A DNA stretch of 64,000 nt. Source: Orientallactaga sibirica. Taxonomy: Eukaryota > Chordata > Mammalia > Rodentia > Dipodidae. The notes beneath the pieces are model-generated. The model was not told the origin of the DNA. It did not search any database and worked only from the letters and a program-made list of their open reading frames with translations. This document shows, piece by piece, positions 20,822 through 31,027 of this stretch. Numbering within the stretch: the stretch's first letter is position 1; each line of letters starts with the position of its first letter. The DNA is taken from positions 7,086,001 to 7,150,000 of the forward strand of contig JAEOAD010000018.1 of the NCBI GenBank assembly GCA_036365145.1, read 5' to 3'. A program made the position numbers and the translations under genes.

Positions 20822-21492
20822 GGAGGAGACAGTAATAAAGTTGCCAGATCAGAGAGGGGGGTGGGGTACCAGGTCCTGGCTGTTGCATCCAGCCCTACAT
20901 TAATGGGGAAGGCAGTGAAGGGCGTGGCAATAGGGCATGTCAGCAAACTGGCAGATGCCTGGGTATGTCCAGGACAGAGTGGGTTGAGGTCCTTCCAAGG
21001 GTAAAGAGGGGGAGGGGTGGTTAGTTTTTTATCATTGAAAGCAGGTGTGAGCATGGCTGCCACAGGAGGTGGTTTGGGTGGTGGTCTTTTATCATTGAAG
21101 GGTTGGTCTTCCTCCTCATCATTGTAACAGTGGGCTGGGAGGGATGAGGTTTGAAGAGCCAGTTTTGGTTCCTCCTTACAGCTTTCATTATGGGCAGAAA
21201 TGACTTCCTCCATGGAGGAGCCTTTAAGGCTGACAATTATGGCAAGAAGGATAGGAAAGAATGGGGAGGGGTGTGTGTGTCCATCATGAACCTTGCATTT
21301 CTTAATGAGGAAGAGAACCCAGGACCAAATGGAAGTGTCCCAGATGTTCTCGGGACTAATCCATGGGGCTAAAACAAGAGTCTCATCCCAAAAGCCATGG
21401 AGGTCCTTTTGTTTCACTTTTAAGCCATGTTGCAGGAAGAGGGCCTTAAGAGCCTGCAATTGTGGTATCTTCTCACAGGGAGGGTTGCCCAT
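20809..21492 (-). pseudogene. Betaretrovirus-like gag N-terminus fused across a deletion
   Basis: A 227-codon frame begins at 21492 after the leader, with MGN.. (a potential myristoylation glycine) and a matrix-like segment ('GLKVKQKDLHGFW'). It then turns proline-rich and ends at 20809, overlapping the integrase frame. The deletion that removed the rest of gag, pro and RT must lie within or at the end of this frame. Confidence 0.65.
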
Positions 21493-22009
21493 TATGGGTT
21501 GATGGTATTTGGGGGGCTAGGATGTGTCACCCCTGAATCAAGGAGAGTAAGAAAATGATAACCCAGATAAAAAATGATAGCCCAAAGGATAATCATGTAA
21601 ACCATAACACCTATTGCTGGGCCAGCTGAGACATATGGACAGAATGTTTAGGAACCAAGTGTCTTGCGCTTAATGGGGGACTTCTGTGGGTCATTACTCC
21701 ATGGCTGTATGCCCACATGGTGTCTCCAGGGAAGCTCAGCCAACAGCCTCAGCGTGGTTCCGAAATCAGGTGGGTCAGACCCTTATGTGATTTTGCTGGG
21801 ACGAACTGAGAGTGGAGGGGCTGACATGGGCTTTGGGACTGTGTGGCAATGTGTGCCTTCCTGCTGGGGAAAAGGATGAACAAAAGGAAAAAGGGGGAGG
21901 AGGGTACTACCCACTCACCCTTGGGCAGCCATCAGCACACAGAACATAAAGGGGCCTATTCACCAACAATCAAGGTGGGGGCGTCTCACCAATGCCAAGG
22001 GGATGGAGG

Positions 22010-22027
22010 GTCCCTGTTCAGGCACCA
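22010..22027 (-). promoter_or_regulatory. Retroviral primer-binding site, tRNA-Lys3-like
   Basis: On the minus strand the 18 bases TGGTGCCTGAACAGGGAC begin three bases after the 5' LTR. They differ from the known Lys3-type site only by T for C at positions 4 and 8, both at former CpG or C sites. Confidence 0.85.
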
Positions 22028-22029
22028 GA

Positions 22030-22407
22030 TGTTGGGGTCCCTCCTAGGGCCAGCCCAGGAGGGGTGTAGGGTCTCTGCTGGGTAGGGGTTGAGAGGCGTG
22101 GTGTCACAACACAGACACTGGGAGTTGGGTGGAAGCAGGCAGAGGGTGAGCTGTTGCAAACTTGTTTATTCAAGGAAGTGTAGGGGTTTTTAAGGGCTTG
22201 GCTGGCCAATCATTGTATGAGGTGTTTTCCTTCTTGTGACCAATGACAGCCTGTCTCTGGGCAGATCATCTCACAGCAGGTTGCTCATGGGCATGGGGCT
22301 GTAGCTGTTGTCACACCAGGCCTGTGCAGGATGCCAACTCCACAGAAGCCACTTACTGGTTTCTTCTAGCAGGCGGCCTGGCTAGGGCCTGACCTGCATG
22401 CCATATA
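22030..22407 (-). repeat. ERVK-type provirus 5' LTR
   Basis: The plus strand begins TGTTGGGGTCCC and ends GCCATATA, in which the terminal CA has mutated. It shows many small differences from the 3' LTR, so the provirus is not recent. Confidence 0.88.
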
Positions 22408-22617
22408 CTTCTTGATTTTCTGCTTGGATGATCTGTCTATTGATGATAGTGGAGTATTGAAGTCCCCAACTATGATGGTGTTGGTGTTTATTTCTGTTTT
22501 GTTGTCAACTAGGTTTTGTTTTATAAACTGTGGTGCACCTGTGTTTAGTGCTTATAGATTTATGATTGTGATTCTTTATGTTGGATAATTCCCTTGATGA
22601 GTAAGAAGTGGCCTTCT

Positions 22618-22760
22618 GGGCTGGAGAGATGAATTAGCAGTTAAGGTGTTTGCCTGGGAACCAGGTTTGATTCCTCAGTACCCATGTAAGTCAGATGTAC
22701 AATGTGGCACATGTGTCTGCAGTTTGTTTGTACTGACTAGAGGCCCTGGTGTGCTCATTT

Positions 22761-22797
<37 letters not shown>

Positions 22798-22850
22798 GTC
22801 TCTCTCTTCCTCTTTCTCTCTCAAATAAATAAATAAATAAATAAACAAAT
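22618..22850 (+). mobile_element. tRNA-derived SINE with target-site repeat
   Basis: The element, including a (CT)n run and (AAAT)n tail, is flanked by AAGTGGCCTTCT on both sides (about 22605-22616 and 22851-22862), within L1 endonuclease sequence. Confidence 0.95.
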
Positions 22851-23911
22851 AAGTGGCCTTCTTTGTCCTTTTTGGTTATTTTTGAAGTCTATTTTATCAG
22901 ATATTAATGTAGCAACACCTGCTTGTTTATTATTTCCATTTGCTTGGAATATCATTTTCCATCCTTTCACCCTGAGGAGGTGTCTGTCATTGGTGGTGAG
23001 GTGGGTTTTTTGAAGACAGCAGATAGAAGGCTTCATTTTTCTGATCCACCCTGTTAATGTGTCTTTTGATGGATGAGTTAAGACCATTAATGTTTAAGGT
23101 TATAACTGTGAGGTTTGATTCAATCCCTGCCATGATGAGGTGTTCAGTGGGGTTTGGTGCTTCCTTGTCTTTTGAACTATTTTGAGCCTGCTCTAGTTTT
23201 GGTTACTATGATCTTCTTCTTGTAGGCCCTTGAGATTGGTTGTTTGACTCTTCTGTGTGGAGTATTCTCTGAAGTATTCTCTGTAGGTTTGCCTTTGTGT
23301 TCATATAATCATAGAGTTGACTTTTTTCATGGAAATTTTCCTTTCATCATCTATTATGAAGGATATTTTCACTGGGTACAGTAGTTTGGGTAGGAAGTCA
23401 TAGTTTTTAGACTTTGAAATGTTCCATTCCAGCCCCTTCTGGCTTTCAGGGTTTCCATTGAGAAATATGGGATAATCTGATGGGATTTTTTTTTTTTTTT
23501 GTATGTGGTGAGTTGTTTCTCTCTTTTTGCTTTTAGCACTCTCTTTTTGTTTTCATTGTTAAGAGTTTTAATTATGATGTGCCTTGGAAAGTTTCTTGTT
23601 TGGTCCTATCTGTTTGGTGTTCTGTGAGCTTCTTTTATCTGGATGGGCCTCTCAATTTTATTGAATAGGTTCTCTATGCCTCTGGCCAGGATTTTCTCTC
23701 CTTCTGGTATACCAATTATTTGGATGTTTGGTCATTTTAGGGTATCTTACAGTTCCCTGATGTTCTGTTGGCATGAGTTTTTTAACTTAGCAAAGTTTTT
23801 GGCCTCCCAATTAATTTCTTTTGTCTTGTTTTCCACCTCAGAGGTTCTGTCTTCCACATGAGTAACTCTGTTGGAGAGGGGTTCTAGAGAGGTTTTTAAA
23901 AAGCTCTATTT

Positions 23912-24149
23912 GGGGCTAGAGAGATGGCTTAGTGGTTAAGGCGCATGCCTGTGAAGCCTAAGGACCCAGGTTTGATTCTCCAGGTCCCATGTAAGCCAGA
24001 TGCACATGGTGGGGCATGCATCTGGAGTTCATTTGCAGTGCTAGATCCCTGGCATGCCCATTCTTACCCTCTCTTTCTCTTTCTCTCCTCTCTCTTGTCT
24101 CTAATAAGTAAATAAAAATGAAAATAAAATCTTTTAAAATAAGAAAAAA
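23912..24149 (+). mobile_element. tRNA-derived SINE with target-site repeat
   Basis: It is flanked by AAGCTCTATTT (from 23901) and AAACTCTATTT (from 24150) near the ORF1/ORF2 boundary of the minus-strand L1. One mismatch in the repeat suggests moderate age. Confidence 0.93.
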
Positions 24150-24199
24150 AAACTCTATTTGATTTTTGTTTTTTGTTGGGTTAGTTTGCTTGTGTCTAT

Positions 24200-24640
24200 C
24201 TCTTTTTTGAAGTACAATTTTAGTTTGAGTTTTGATTTTCTTGATGCTTCCTGGAATTTATTGTGCATTTGATCAAGTCTTCATTAAGCTTAATCAGTTG
24301 ATTATTGAGATATTCCATTTGTTGACTCACCTTCAATTCATTTATATCTCTTTTGAGGCTTCTATGGTTTTCTTCAATGAAGTTAAGCCTAGTGACAAAA
24401 GCTGAGTGCTCTGAGAGGTGCTTCTGCTCAATTTCATTTATGCGATTGTTGGTTTTTTGATGGCTTGCTTCCAGTTTAGCATTTTTTTTAATTAAAGTCA
24501 CATTGCTTGGTGTGATTTGGGATTCAGTTTCTGTTGATTTCTCTATGATTTCATTTGAGGCTTCCATTGTGGGACTAGGCATCCTTGGTGGAGAGCTCTC
24601 AGTTTTCTGACTTGTTGGGTTTTTTTTTGCATTGTGGTCT
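24200..24640 (-). pseudogene. L1 ORF1 N-terminal coiled-coil remnant
   Basis: A 120-codon minus-strand frame (24220-24582) is rich in Glu, Lys, Asn and Leu with heptad-like spacing ('NEIEQKHLSEHSAFVTRLNF'), as in the coiled-coil of L1 ORF1p. It is truncated relative to a whole ORF1. Confidence 0.7.
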
Positions 24641-24810
24641 ACCCATCTTGGAGAAATATTTTATTTTATTGAGGAAGAAGCAAGTATTTTTCCTTGCAAG
24701 ATCTTCAGAGAGTGTTCTGTTTTAAATGTGAACCAGATTGGTGTACAATGGGGTTATAACTTCACATGCACATATTTTGGAGATTTGCAAGTACATCATA
24801 GGTACCTGGG

Positions 24811-25376
24811 TGTATTAGTCAGGGTTCTCTAGAGGAACAGAACTGCTAGAATTAATTATATTAAAAGGGTAATTTATTGGATTATCTTATGGTAGTCCAA
24901 TAGCAGTTGCAGGCCCGAGAATCAAGGAACTTGGTATCTGCTCAGTCCACATGGCCACATGCCTCAGCAGTCCCAATCTGGCACTGAAGGTGTGTAGGCT
25001 TCCTGAGGAGCCATTGGTTTCAATCCACATGGGTCTTCAGTTGATGCTGATCCACGCTGATCTTTAATCCATGCTGGAAAGCAGCAAGCAGCTCCAGTAG
25101 CCAAGTGGAAGGAAGAGGCTCCTTTCATACAGAGTTTCCTTATATAAAGTTCCCACTTGAGAAGGCCTACCTGCTCTGGGGGAAGGACTACCTCCTTCAG
25201 TTAATCCTTCCTGGAAGCAACCTCAGAGACCCTCCTGAAAGGGATTTCTGTGGATTACTAAACAGATCAAGTTGGCAACACCTTAACCATTACACTGGAG
25301 AACTGGGAGGTAGGGAACTGGTAATTCTGTCTTATTCACTCCACTTGCACAAGCTCTTCAACACAAGGGCATGACA
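24811..25376 (-). mobile_element. ERVL/MaLR-type solo LTR in L1 5' leader
   Basis: The plus strand starts 'TGTATTAGTCAGGGTTCTCT', the complement of the conserved 3' end of MLT/MT2-class LTRs, and ends 'GCATGACA' (566 bp). It separates the L1 leader from its 5' monomers. No convincing 5-bp target repeat is seen (CTGGG versus ATTTG). Confidence 0.75.
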
Positions 25377-26025
25377 ATTTGGGGTACTAGGAGCCAGGAA
25401 GCTGGAGAACCAGGGGCAAGAGACCAGCTTCTATAGTGACCCAGGCAACACTCTGGCTCAGGGGAATAGGGATTTGGGTACCTAGGGGCCAGTCAATCAG
25501 GAAACCCAAGCAAAGGGCCTCATTCTGCAGTCCACATTCAGGAACCAGGCAACCCCAAGCTAGTGGCAGGGGTACCCAGAACAGGGAACTGGGAGGTGGG
25601 AAATAAACTGGGAGCTCTGACCTACTCCTTCAGTGTTTGCATTCTCTGGAGCAGGGGATCTGGGAGTTAGGGACCCAGGGGCCATTCAACCAGATAGGCA
25701 GAGCTTCTGCCTTCTCCAGCAAGCTTGCAGGGGCCAGGAAGCCCCAAGCCAGCAGCAATGGAACTGGCACCAGGAAACTGGGAGGTGGGGAAGGAACCAG
25801 AAGCTCTGGCCAACTAACTACACGAGCACCCCCTCCAGAGCAGGGGGTCTGGGAATTGGGGATGCAGGGGCCATTCAATCAGGAAGGCAGAGCAAAGAGC
25901 CTGCTTCTGAAGCAAGCTAGCAAGGTCCAGGCAGTCCCAAGCCAGCAGCAAGGGAACCGGGACCAGAGAACTGGGAGGTGGGGAAGGGACAGGGAGCTCT
26001 CTGGGGCTGTGTTATTACCAAGGAA
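25377..26025 (-). repeat. Tandem ~200-bp L1 5' monomers
   Basis: Three successive units can be aligned by eye: 25457-25655, 25656-25851 and 25852-26010, with a partial unit before them. Each contains, in plus-strand order, 'ggggccattcaaccag', 'caagccagcagcaa', 'gaaactgggaggtgggga' and 'agctct'. Unit length and position upstream of ORF1 resemble the roughly 200-bp promoter monomers of mouse L1s. Plus-strand frames across it (25633-25920, 25637-26056) arise from the periodicity. Confidence 0.75.
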
Positions 26026-26458
26026 TTTGACCTTCATCCACAAGCCTCTGTTTTAGGGCCAGCTTGTCTCAGCAACTTTAGAACTTTATTAACCCTTCAA
26101 GCAGCTTTAGAGCTTCATTAACCCATCAGTCTTGACAAGTTTGGCAATTTTCCCATTTTAAGTTCTAGACAGTCTAGTAAGCATATAGTAAAAAGGGGAA
26201 ATAAAAGATGTGATGACAAAGGCTTGCTATAATTATCTTGGATTCCTATAGACCTTGTTTTTTCAATTTGGCACAGTCTGTTCTTTTGGGATCAAATGCA
26301 GCCTCGTTCTCCTGCTGGAGACTGTCACTGGTCTTACTAGTGCCAATACTGTACACAGGACACAGGGCTGTAGCAATACTGGAAAAAGGTTTTCAATCCA
26401 AGCCTTCTCCCAGCCAAACCTACTAATTCAGTTCTGGCGATTTGTAGTGCCTAAGTCG
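26026..26458. other. Unique sequence left of B1 SINE
   Basis: No repeat or gene recognised. A-rich 'ggggaaataaaag' at about 26196 is not supported as a polyadenylation site by any neighbouring gene. Confidence 0.45.
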
Positions 26459-26468
26459 GGGAGACTCT

Positions 26469-26626
26469 CTCTCTCTCTTTCTCTTTTTTTGGGGGGGGGT
26501 TGAGGTAGGATCTATTCTAGCCCAGGCTGACCTGGTAGTCTCAGGGTAGCTTTGAACTCATGGCGATCCTCCTACCTCTGCCTCTCAAGTGCTAGGGTTA
26601 AAGGCATGCACCATCACACCCAGTGA
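26469..26626 (-). mobile_element. B1-like SINE
   Basis: Antisense copy flanked by GGGAGACTCT (about 26459-26468 and 26627-26636). The T/C-rich and G-rich run before it is its inverted tail. Confidence 0.9.
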
Positions 26627-26636
26627 GGGAGACTCT

Positions 26637-27149
26637 TTTAAAAGCACTAGCTCATATTATTTTTCTAAACAGTGGGTCTCATTGTGACATTTCCTCTGAT
26701 CAGGTACACAGTATGTTTTGATCATATTCACCCCCACTCACTTTTTGCTGTTTGTGTGTCTCTTCTCCAAATAGGCCCCCTTCTACTTCCATGTTTTTGT
26801 AGGCAAGTACCTTAATCACCAAGCCACCTTTCCAAATTCCATGTCGTTAAAAAAAAAATCTAGATCCAGAAGAACAGAGAATGGATGTTATATTTGTCTT
26901 GCTGAGTCTGAGTTAACACAGTGATATTTGGTTCTGTCCATTTTTTAAGGAAAGATTTAGAGACTTTATTAGATTAAGAGATGGAAAGAGGAGGAAGAAC
27001 AGAGAGTTCTCACCATGAAGGAGGTGAGAGGAGATAAAGCCTACCCTGCAACCCAAATTGGGGTCATTAATAGGTTATGAATGGGGCCTGAGCTATTGAG
27101 TCAAGTTTTGGAGCTGAGCTTAACCAACCACCATGCCAGGATCAGATTT
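26637..27149. other. Mostly unique sequence; small SINE remnant
   Basis: A 40-bp antisense SINE-head fragment lies at 26799-26838. The text before it (26640-26798) has an L1 3'UTR flavour that I cannot confirm. The remainder shows nothing recognisable. Confidence 0.4.
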
Positions 27150-27715
27150 CAGGTCCATCCATTTTTTTCTTCAAAGGACATAATTTCATTCTTTATGTCT
27201 GAGTAAAACCTTGTTGTGTATATGTACCACATTTTAAAAATTCATTTGTTGGGCTGGAGAGATGGCTTAGCAGTTAAGGCACTTGCTTTCAAAGTCCAAG
27301 AACCCATGTTCTACTCTCCAAATCCCATGTTAGCTAGACACACAAAGGTGAGGCAAGTCCAAGGTTGCACATGCCTTCTAGGTATTGCAAGAGTCTGGAG
27401 TTCAATTGCAGTGGCTAAGGCCTTGGTGTACCATTTCTCTATCTCTCCTCTCTGCCTTTCTCTCTCTAGATCTCACTCTAAAAAAATTCATTTATCTGTT
27501 GATGGGCACCTGGGCCTGGTTCCATATTTTGACTATTGTGAATATAGCAACAATAAACATGCATGTTGAGACATCTCTGTGGAACACTGACTTACAGGTC
27601 TTCATACATGTACTCAGGAGTGGTAGATTATATCATAGTTCTACTTTTTTTTTTTTGAGTTTTGAAAAACCCCCTCACTGACTTCCATAGTGGCTGTACC
27701 AGCAGTGTGCAGGGT
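27150..27715 (-). mobile_element. L1 ORF2 C-terminal fragment
   Basis: The plus-strand text complements the end of L1 ORF2 ('tgttgatgggcacctggg', 'ttccatagtggctgtacc'). It is 5'-truncated and contains a SINE. Confidence 0.8.
27251..27482 (+). mobile_element. tRNA-derived SINE in L1 fragment
   Basis: The element is flanked by AAAAATTCATTT-type repeats at about 27237-27250 and 27483-27496. Confidence 0.9.
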
Positions 27716-28320
27716 TCTGTGTGGATATCAAGATAGTTTGTTCCAGGTTAATCTTTGCACCAGCTAATCATGGGGACATGGAAAACTGTGTGCCTTGGGT
27801 GGAGTTCCTAGGACACAAGGAGCTCATCTCATCAGCTTCTTCAAAGATTTTCTGAGTAAACATAAGTCAATAACTGGTGATCTGAGCTGATGCAAACTCC
27901 TGATCTGTCTTATGTCTAGACTCTCAGTAGTTTTTACTTCCTGAAACTCTTAATAAAAGCTGTGAGTAAAGTCAGGACAGGATGGGGCTTCATTCCAGTG
28001 GGGGCCCCTGGCCCTCCTTCTAATTGTATTTTTTGTGTTACATGTTAATTTCAAGTCCCCCCAGTAACCACCAACAGGGCTGCTGTTCAGGTGGCACAGG
28101 AGAGCTGGGATTGAAGAATTTAGGAAAATAAGATTGGCTATCCAAGCCTAACCAACATGAGCATAAACCAGTTTATGATTAATTATTTTGTTTCAGAATC
28201 TTTTAAAATGAAAATAAGTGTTATTCCATCAAGTAATAAATACATACAAAAATGCAAACAATTTTAGTAATTTTCTTCCAGTACTTCCAGAAAACATAGA
28301 ACTTAAATCTACACTCTTAA
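27716..28320. other. Unassigned; possible degenerate LTR at 27718-28050
   Basis: A TG-starting stretch with an AATAAA at 27952-27957 followed by a GC-richer U5-like part could be an LTR. No partner LTR, target repeat or internal region is visible, so this stays tentative. Confidence 0.3.
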
Positions 28321-28522
28321 GCCGGGCATGGTGGCGCACGCCTATAATCCCAGCACTCAGGAGGCAGAGGTAGGAGGATCACTATGAGTTCAAGGCCACC
28401 CTGAGACTACATAGTGAATTCCAGGTCAGCCTGGGCTAGAGCAAGACCCTGCCTTGAAAAAAACCAAACCAAACCAAACCAAACCAAAACAAAACAAAAC
28501 AACCCCCCCCCCAAAAAAAAAA
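28321..28522 (+). mobile_element. B1-like SINE with (CCAAA)n tail
   Basis: One of the best-preserved B1 copies in the window. Its tail has evolved into a CCAAA/AAAAC microsatellite (28456-28500). CTACACTC occurs on both sides as a short target repeat. Confidence 0.95.
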
Positions 28523-28584
28523 ACTACACTCAGTATAAAAATGTTCAGGGTGCTTGTTAGGTTTGGTAGATTGCTCTTTCTTTT

Positions 28585-29280
28585 TTAAATATATTTTTAA
28601 TATATTTTTATTAGTTATGTGTATAGTATATATTCAGCCATGATGGTACCACCGTTAGCCTTCTCCCCCATGGATAGTGTGGGTCTTGCCTTATGTGGGT
28701 AGCCATCAGTTATGCGGGACAGGCAATGACTCTGTGTATAATGATACAAGTCATGGCTCTAACAATCTTTCTGCCCCCCTCTTCCTTGACTTTCCCTGAG
28801 TCATGTTGGGTTCATTTTAGGTCTTGTGGTTTTGTGAGTCTCTGTGTTTCTGGATGTCTGATTTGGTAGGGGTTGAGAGTTCTTTGTGTCTATCTCCTTT
28901 GCTCTTGTGCTGTTACCAGGTTCACCAATAAAGCAGTACTCTTGCCCTCTCATTTCCCCTATAATTCAATGGCTTCATCTGGTGCCCTGTTGTGGTGCAA
29001 TGGGCTGATTCTGTCCTCAGGATATGCATCCATCTGAAAGAGAGAAGTAGATTCTCCAATGGAGAGTGAGGTCAGTGCAAGATACATGGATAACCATAAT
29101 TATTTTAGAGAGAATTTAATAGGTGTAGGCCCTCTTGTATCCCACTATTGGTGGGAGCTTGATATTGGAGAGTGGGCTCGTTTTTGGATATGGTTCTGAC
29201 TTGTTTCCCATTTCCAGGTATGGGTTCCATTCCACTGAGCAGGTCCGTTAGCCAAATCTAGAGCAGTTGGTATAACCCAC
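28585..29280 (-). mobile_element. L1 3'UTR fragment
   Basis: Collinear in antisense with 15240-15960, 37010-37700 and 38700-39430. It ends at 'agcagttgg' where the other copies continue. Confidence 0.8.
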
Positions 29281-29561
29281 AAACGCTTTCTTCGTATTTA
29301 TAACTTGTGCATCTTAAAATTGACTTCAAAGTACTCAGTCATGCAAATGCTTAAGCAAAGCTCTGTTGAGCAGGATCTACTGTATGGCAAGAGAGCCAGC
29401 TACAAGTGAAGCGTGCTGTCAGTGTGCTCTACAAGTCCTCAGAGTCAGACAAGCTTATGAAAAGAAACAGACCAATTGGGGTGATGCAAATATATTCAAA
29501 AGACGGTTAAAGGGAGACACTGGTGTTAGGGTAGTTTGCTGTCAAGTAATGTCACATGCAT

Positions 29562-30006
29562 CTTTTTTTTTATTTTTTGAGGTAGGGTCTCACTCTGGTC
29601 CAGGCTGACTAGGAATTAACTATATATTCTTTTATTTATTTAGTTACTTACTTTTTATTTTTTATTTTTAGAGAGAGACACAGAGACAGACAGACAGAGA
29701 GAGAGGGAGAGGGAGACAGAAAATGGGTGCGCCAGCAGTCTCCCAGCTGCTGTGAATGAACTCCAGATGTGTGCGTGCCCTTGTGGTCAAGTGTGGCATT
29801 GCGCCCTTGCGTCACTTTGCATCTGGCTAAACGTGGGACCTGGAGATTGGAACCGGGTTCTTAGGCTTAGGAGGCAGGCGCCTTAACTGATAAGCCATCT
29901 CTCCAGCCCTAACTATGTATTCTTATGGTGGCCTCCAACACATGACAATCCTCCTACCTCTGCCTCCCGTGTGCTGGGATTAAAGGTGTGTTCCACCACG
30001 ACCCGT
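29562..30006 (-). mobile_element. B1-like SINE split by another SINE
   Basis: The antisense B1 is in two pieces (29562-29632 and 29910-30006). The break falls at TAACTATATATTCTT/TAACTATGTATTCTT, the duplicated target of the inserted SINE. Confidence 0.92.
29633..29909 (-). mobile_element. tRNA-derived SINE (long subtype) inside B1
   Basis: An antisense element of the longer subtype ('cccttgtggtcaagtgtggc') with a GA-rich tail complement. The 15-bp target repeat (29618-29632 and 29910-29924) differs at one site. Confidence 0.93.
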
Positions 30007-30159
30007 GTCACATGCATCTTTAAGTCAATGTTAAAAATAAAAAATAAAAAAAACCCTGGGTCCTCCTATTTAAAATGCAAATATTAACTGCAAAATCTTT
30101 CCCCAATCTTTGAGGGTGTAGGTATAGAGCTTAGTAAACCATGGTAGAAAAAACTAAAC

Positions 30160-30745
30160 TGTTACCATTTTGAAAAAAAAAGTTTTGTCTCAGCAGGAGC
30201 GATGACCCCTAACCTCCCATCTTGTAGAAAGACAGGACCTCCAGATCTGAGACTAGGATCTGGCATTGCGTTCTGTCTCCGCCAACCACTCCCGAAACAG
30301 CCCTGGGGCGCGGACGATGCCTCCTTTGAGCCGCTCCGTGGCGCTTTTGCTGGGCATATTTGCTCGGGGGCACCTGGCTGTTCAGGGTTCCCTGCCTAAC
30401 GATGGTGGTCCATAGTCACTCAACAGCTGACGGTACTGGGAGGATGTGGCCGTAATGCTAGTGGAAGGCGAGTGGACGCTTCCGGCATCGAGGGCGACCG
30501 GCATGTGCGAGGTCAAGTTGGGTTTGTAAGAATTCCCCACGGCGAGCGGGGAGTGCCAGGCCTGGAGGGATGCGGCGGTGAGGACAGGCGGTGGCGAGGC
30601 GCGGGGCACTTTTTGTTGTTGAAGGCTCTGGCCACACCAGAAAATACAGCCGTCCTTCACTCTGACACCACTGCAGTATATCACGCATACGTCAGGCGGG
30701 AGAGCGGCGCAGGAGCGGCTACAAAATTTTCTTGGTTCAGATTCT
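30160..30745 (-). pseudogene. CDK2AP1: CDK2AP1 (DOC-1) processed retrocopy, broken
   Basis: The parent encodes a 115-residue CDK2-associated protein that is also a NuRD complex subunit. On the minus strand the copy reads '[25 protein letters not shown]' (in two parts) and '[17 protein letters not shown]', then after a deletion '[20 protein letters not shown]' to a TAG at 30253-30255. The initiator ATG is replaced by AAT at 30532-30534. About 60 bp of the middle (the helix after 'SKYA') are missing and the frame shifts around 30390. No introns are present. GC-rich 5'UTR extends to about 30745. Likely 3'UTR continues left past 30006, interrupted by SINEs, possibly to about 29285; no A-tail or target repeat was found. 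Confidence 0.85.
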
Positions 30746-30783
30746 AGCTTCTTGTGTTGAATCAAACACATTAAGCAAACCAA

Positions 30784-31027
30784 GTGGCTTCTAACATTTA
30801 GATAAACTGTGTACTCACTTAAGCCTTATTAGAAGGAATCCTTCTCTGCAAAAGTAGAAAATTAAGTGGATTCCATGAGTTTTAGCCCATGTAAATGTGT
30901 GGTGGATGGTTAAGTATTCTTGTAGTTTACTGTGAAAGAAACAATTTAAGGCATCAGATGTCACCTGGCAGGTAACATTATCTGATGATACAGAGACAAC
31001 TTTTCCCAGTATTTACCAGTTATTGTG
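30784..31027. other. Unique sequence between CDK2AP1 retrocopy and solo LTR
   Basis: Nothing recognisable. The last six bases (ATTGTG) act as the left target copy of the following LTR. Confidence 0.45.

Larger units (their letters stand above)
18495..22407 (-). mobile_element. Betaretrovirus-like (ERVK-type) provirus, internally deleted
   Basis: Two LTRs (18495-18873, 22030-22407) in antisense enclose about 3.2 kb. Reading the minus strand: 5' LTR, a primer-binding site at 22010-22027 that differs from the complement of tRNA-Lys3 by two C-to-T changes, a leader, a gag start at 21492, an abrupt join to integrase (20180-20821), Env remnants (about 18990-20000), a purine tract, and the 3' LTR. 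Protease, reverse transcriptase and most of gag are gone, so the copy cannot encode a working virus. It lies inside L1 ORF2. The expected 6-bp target repeat is not clear (CGTGTT versus CTTCTT). Confidence 0.87.
22408..24190 (-). pseudogene. L1 ORF2 N-terminal half, decayed
   Basis: This is the complement of L1 ORF2 endonuclease and early reverse transcriptase sequence. The minus-strand frame 22821-23087 reads 'KPSICCLQKTHLTTNDRHLL' and 'GVATLISDKIDFK', the classic L1 endonuclease blocks. SINEs at 22618 and 23912 interrupt it. Confidence 0.8.
15212..26025 (-). mobile_element. Long LINE-1 spanning 3'UTR to 5' monomers, multiply interrupted
   Basis: Reading the minus strand, all parts of a rodent-style L1 appear in order: 5' monomers (25377-26025), leader (24640-24810), ORF1 remnant (24200-24640), ORF2 (about 16535-24190) and 3'UTR (15212-16436). 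ORF2 would encode the endonuclease and reverse transcriptase of the element, but frames are short and broken throughout. Interruptions are SINEs at 16437, 17742, 18060, 22618 and 23912, a provirus at 18495-22407 and an LTR at 24811-25376. There is an apparent deletion at 16437-16532 between 3'UTR and ORF2. I infer one element from unbroken order and orientation; two adjacent L1s cannot be fully excluded. Confidence 0.75.

Noticed and set aside
25633..26056. Plus-strand frames of 95 and 139 codons
   Set aside because: They run across the roughly 200-bp L1 monomers, which repeat in register and keep several frames open; the L1 is on the other strand.
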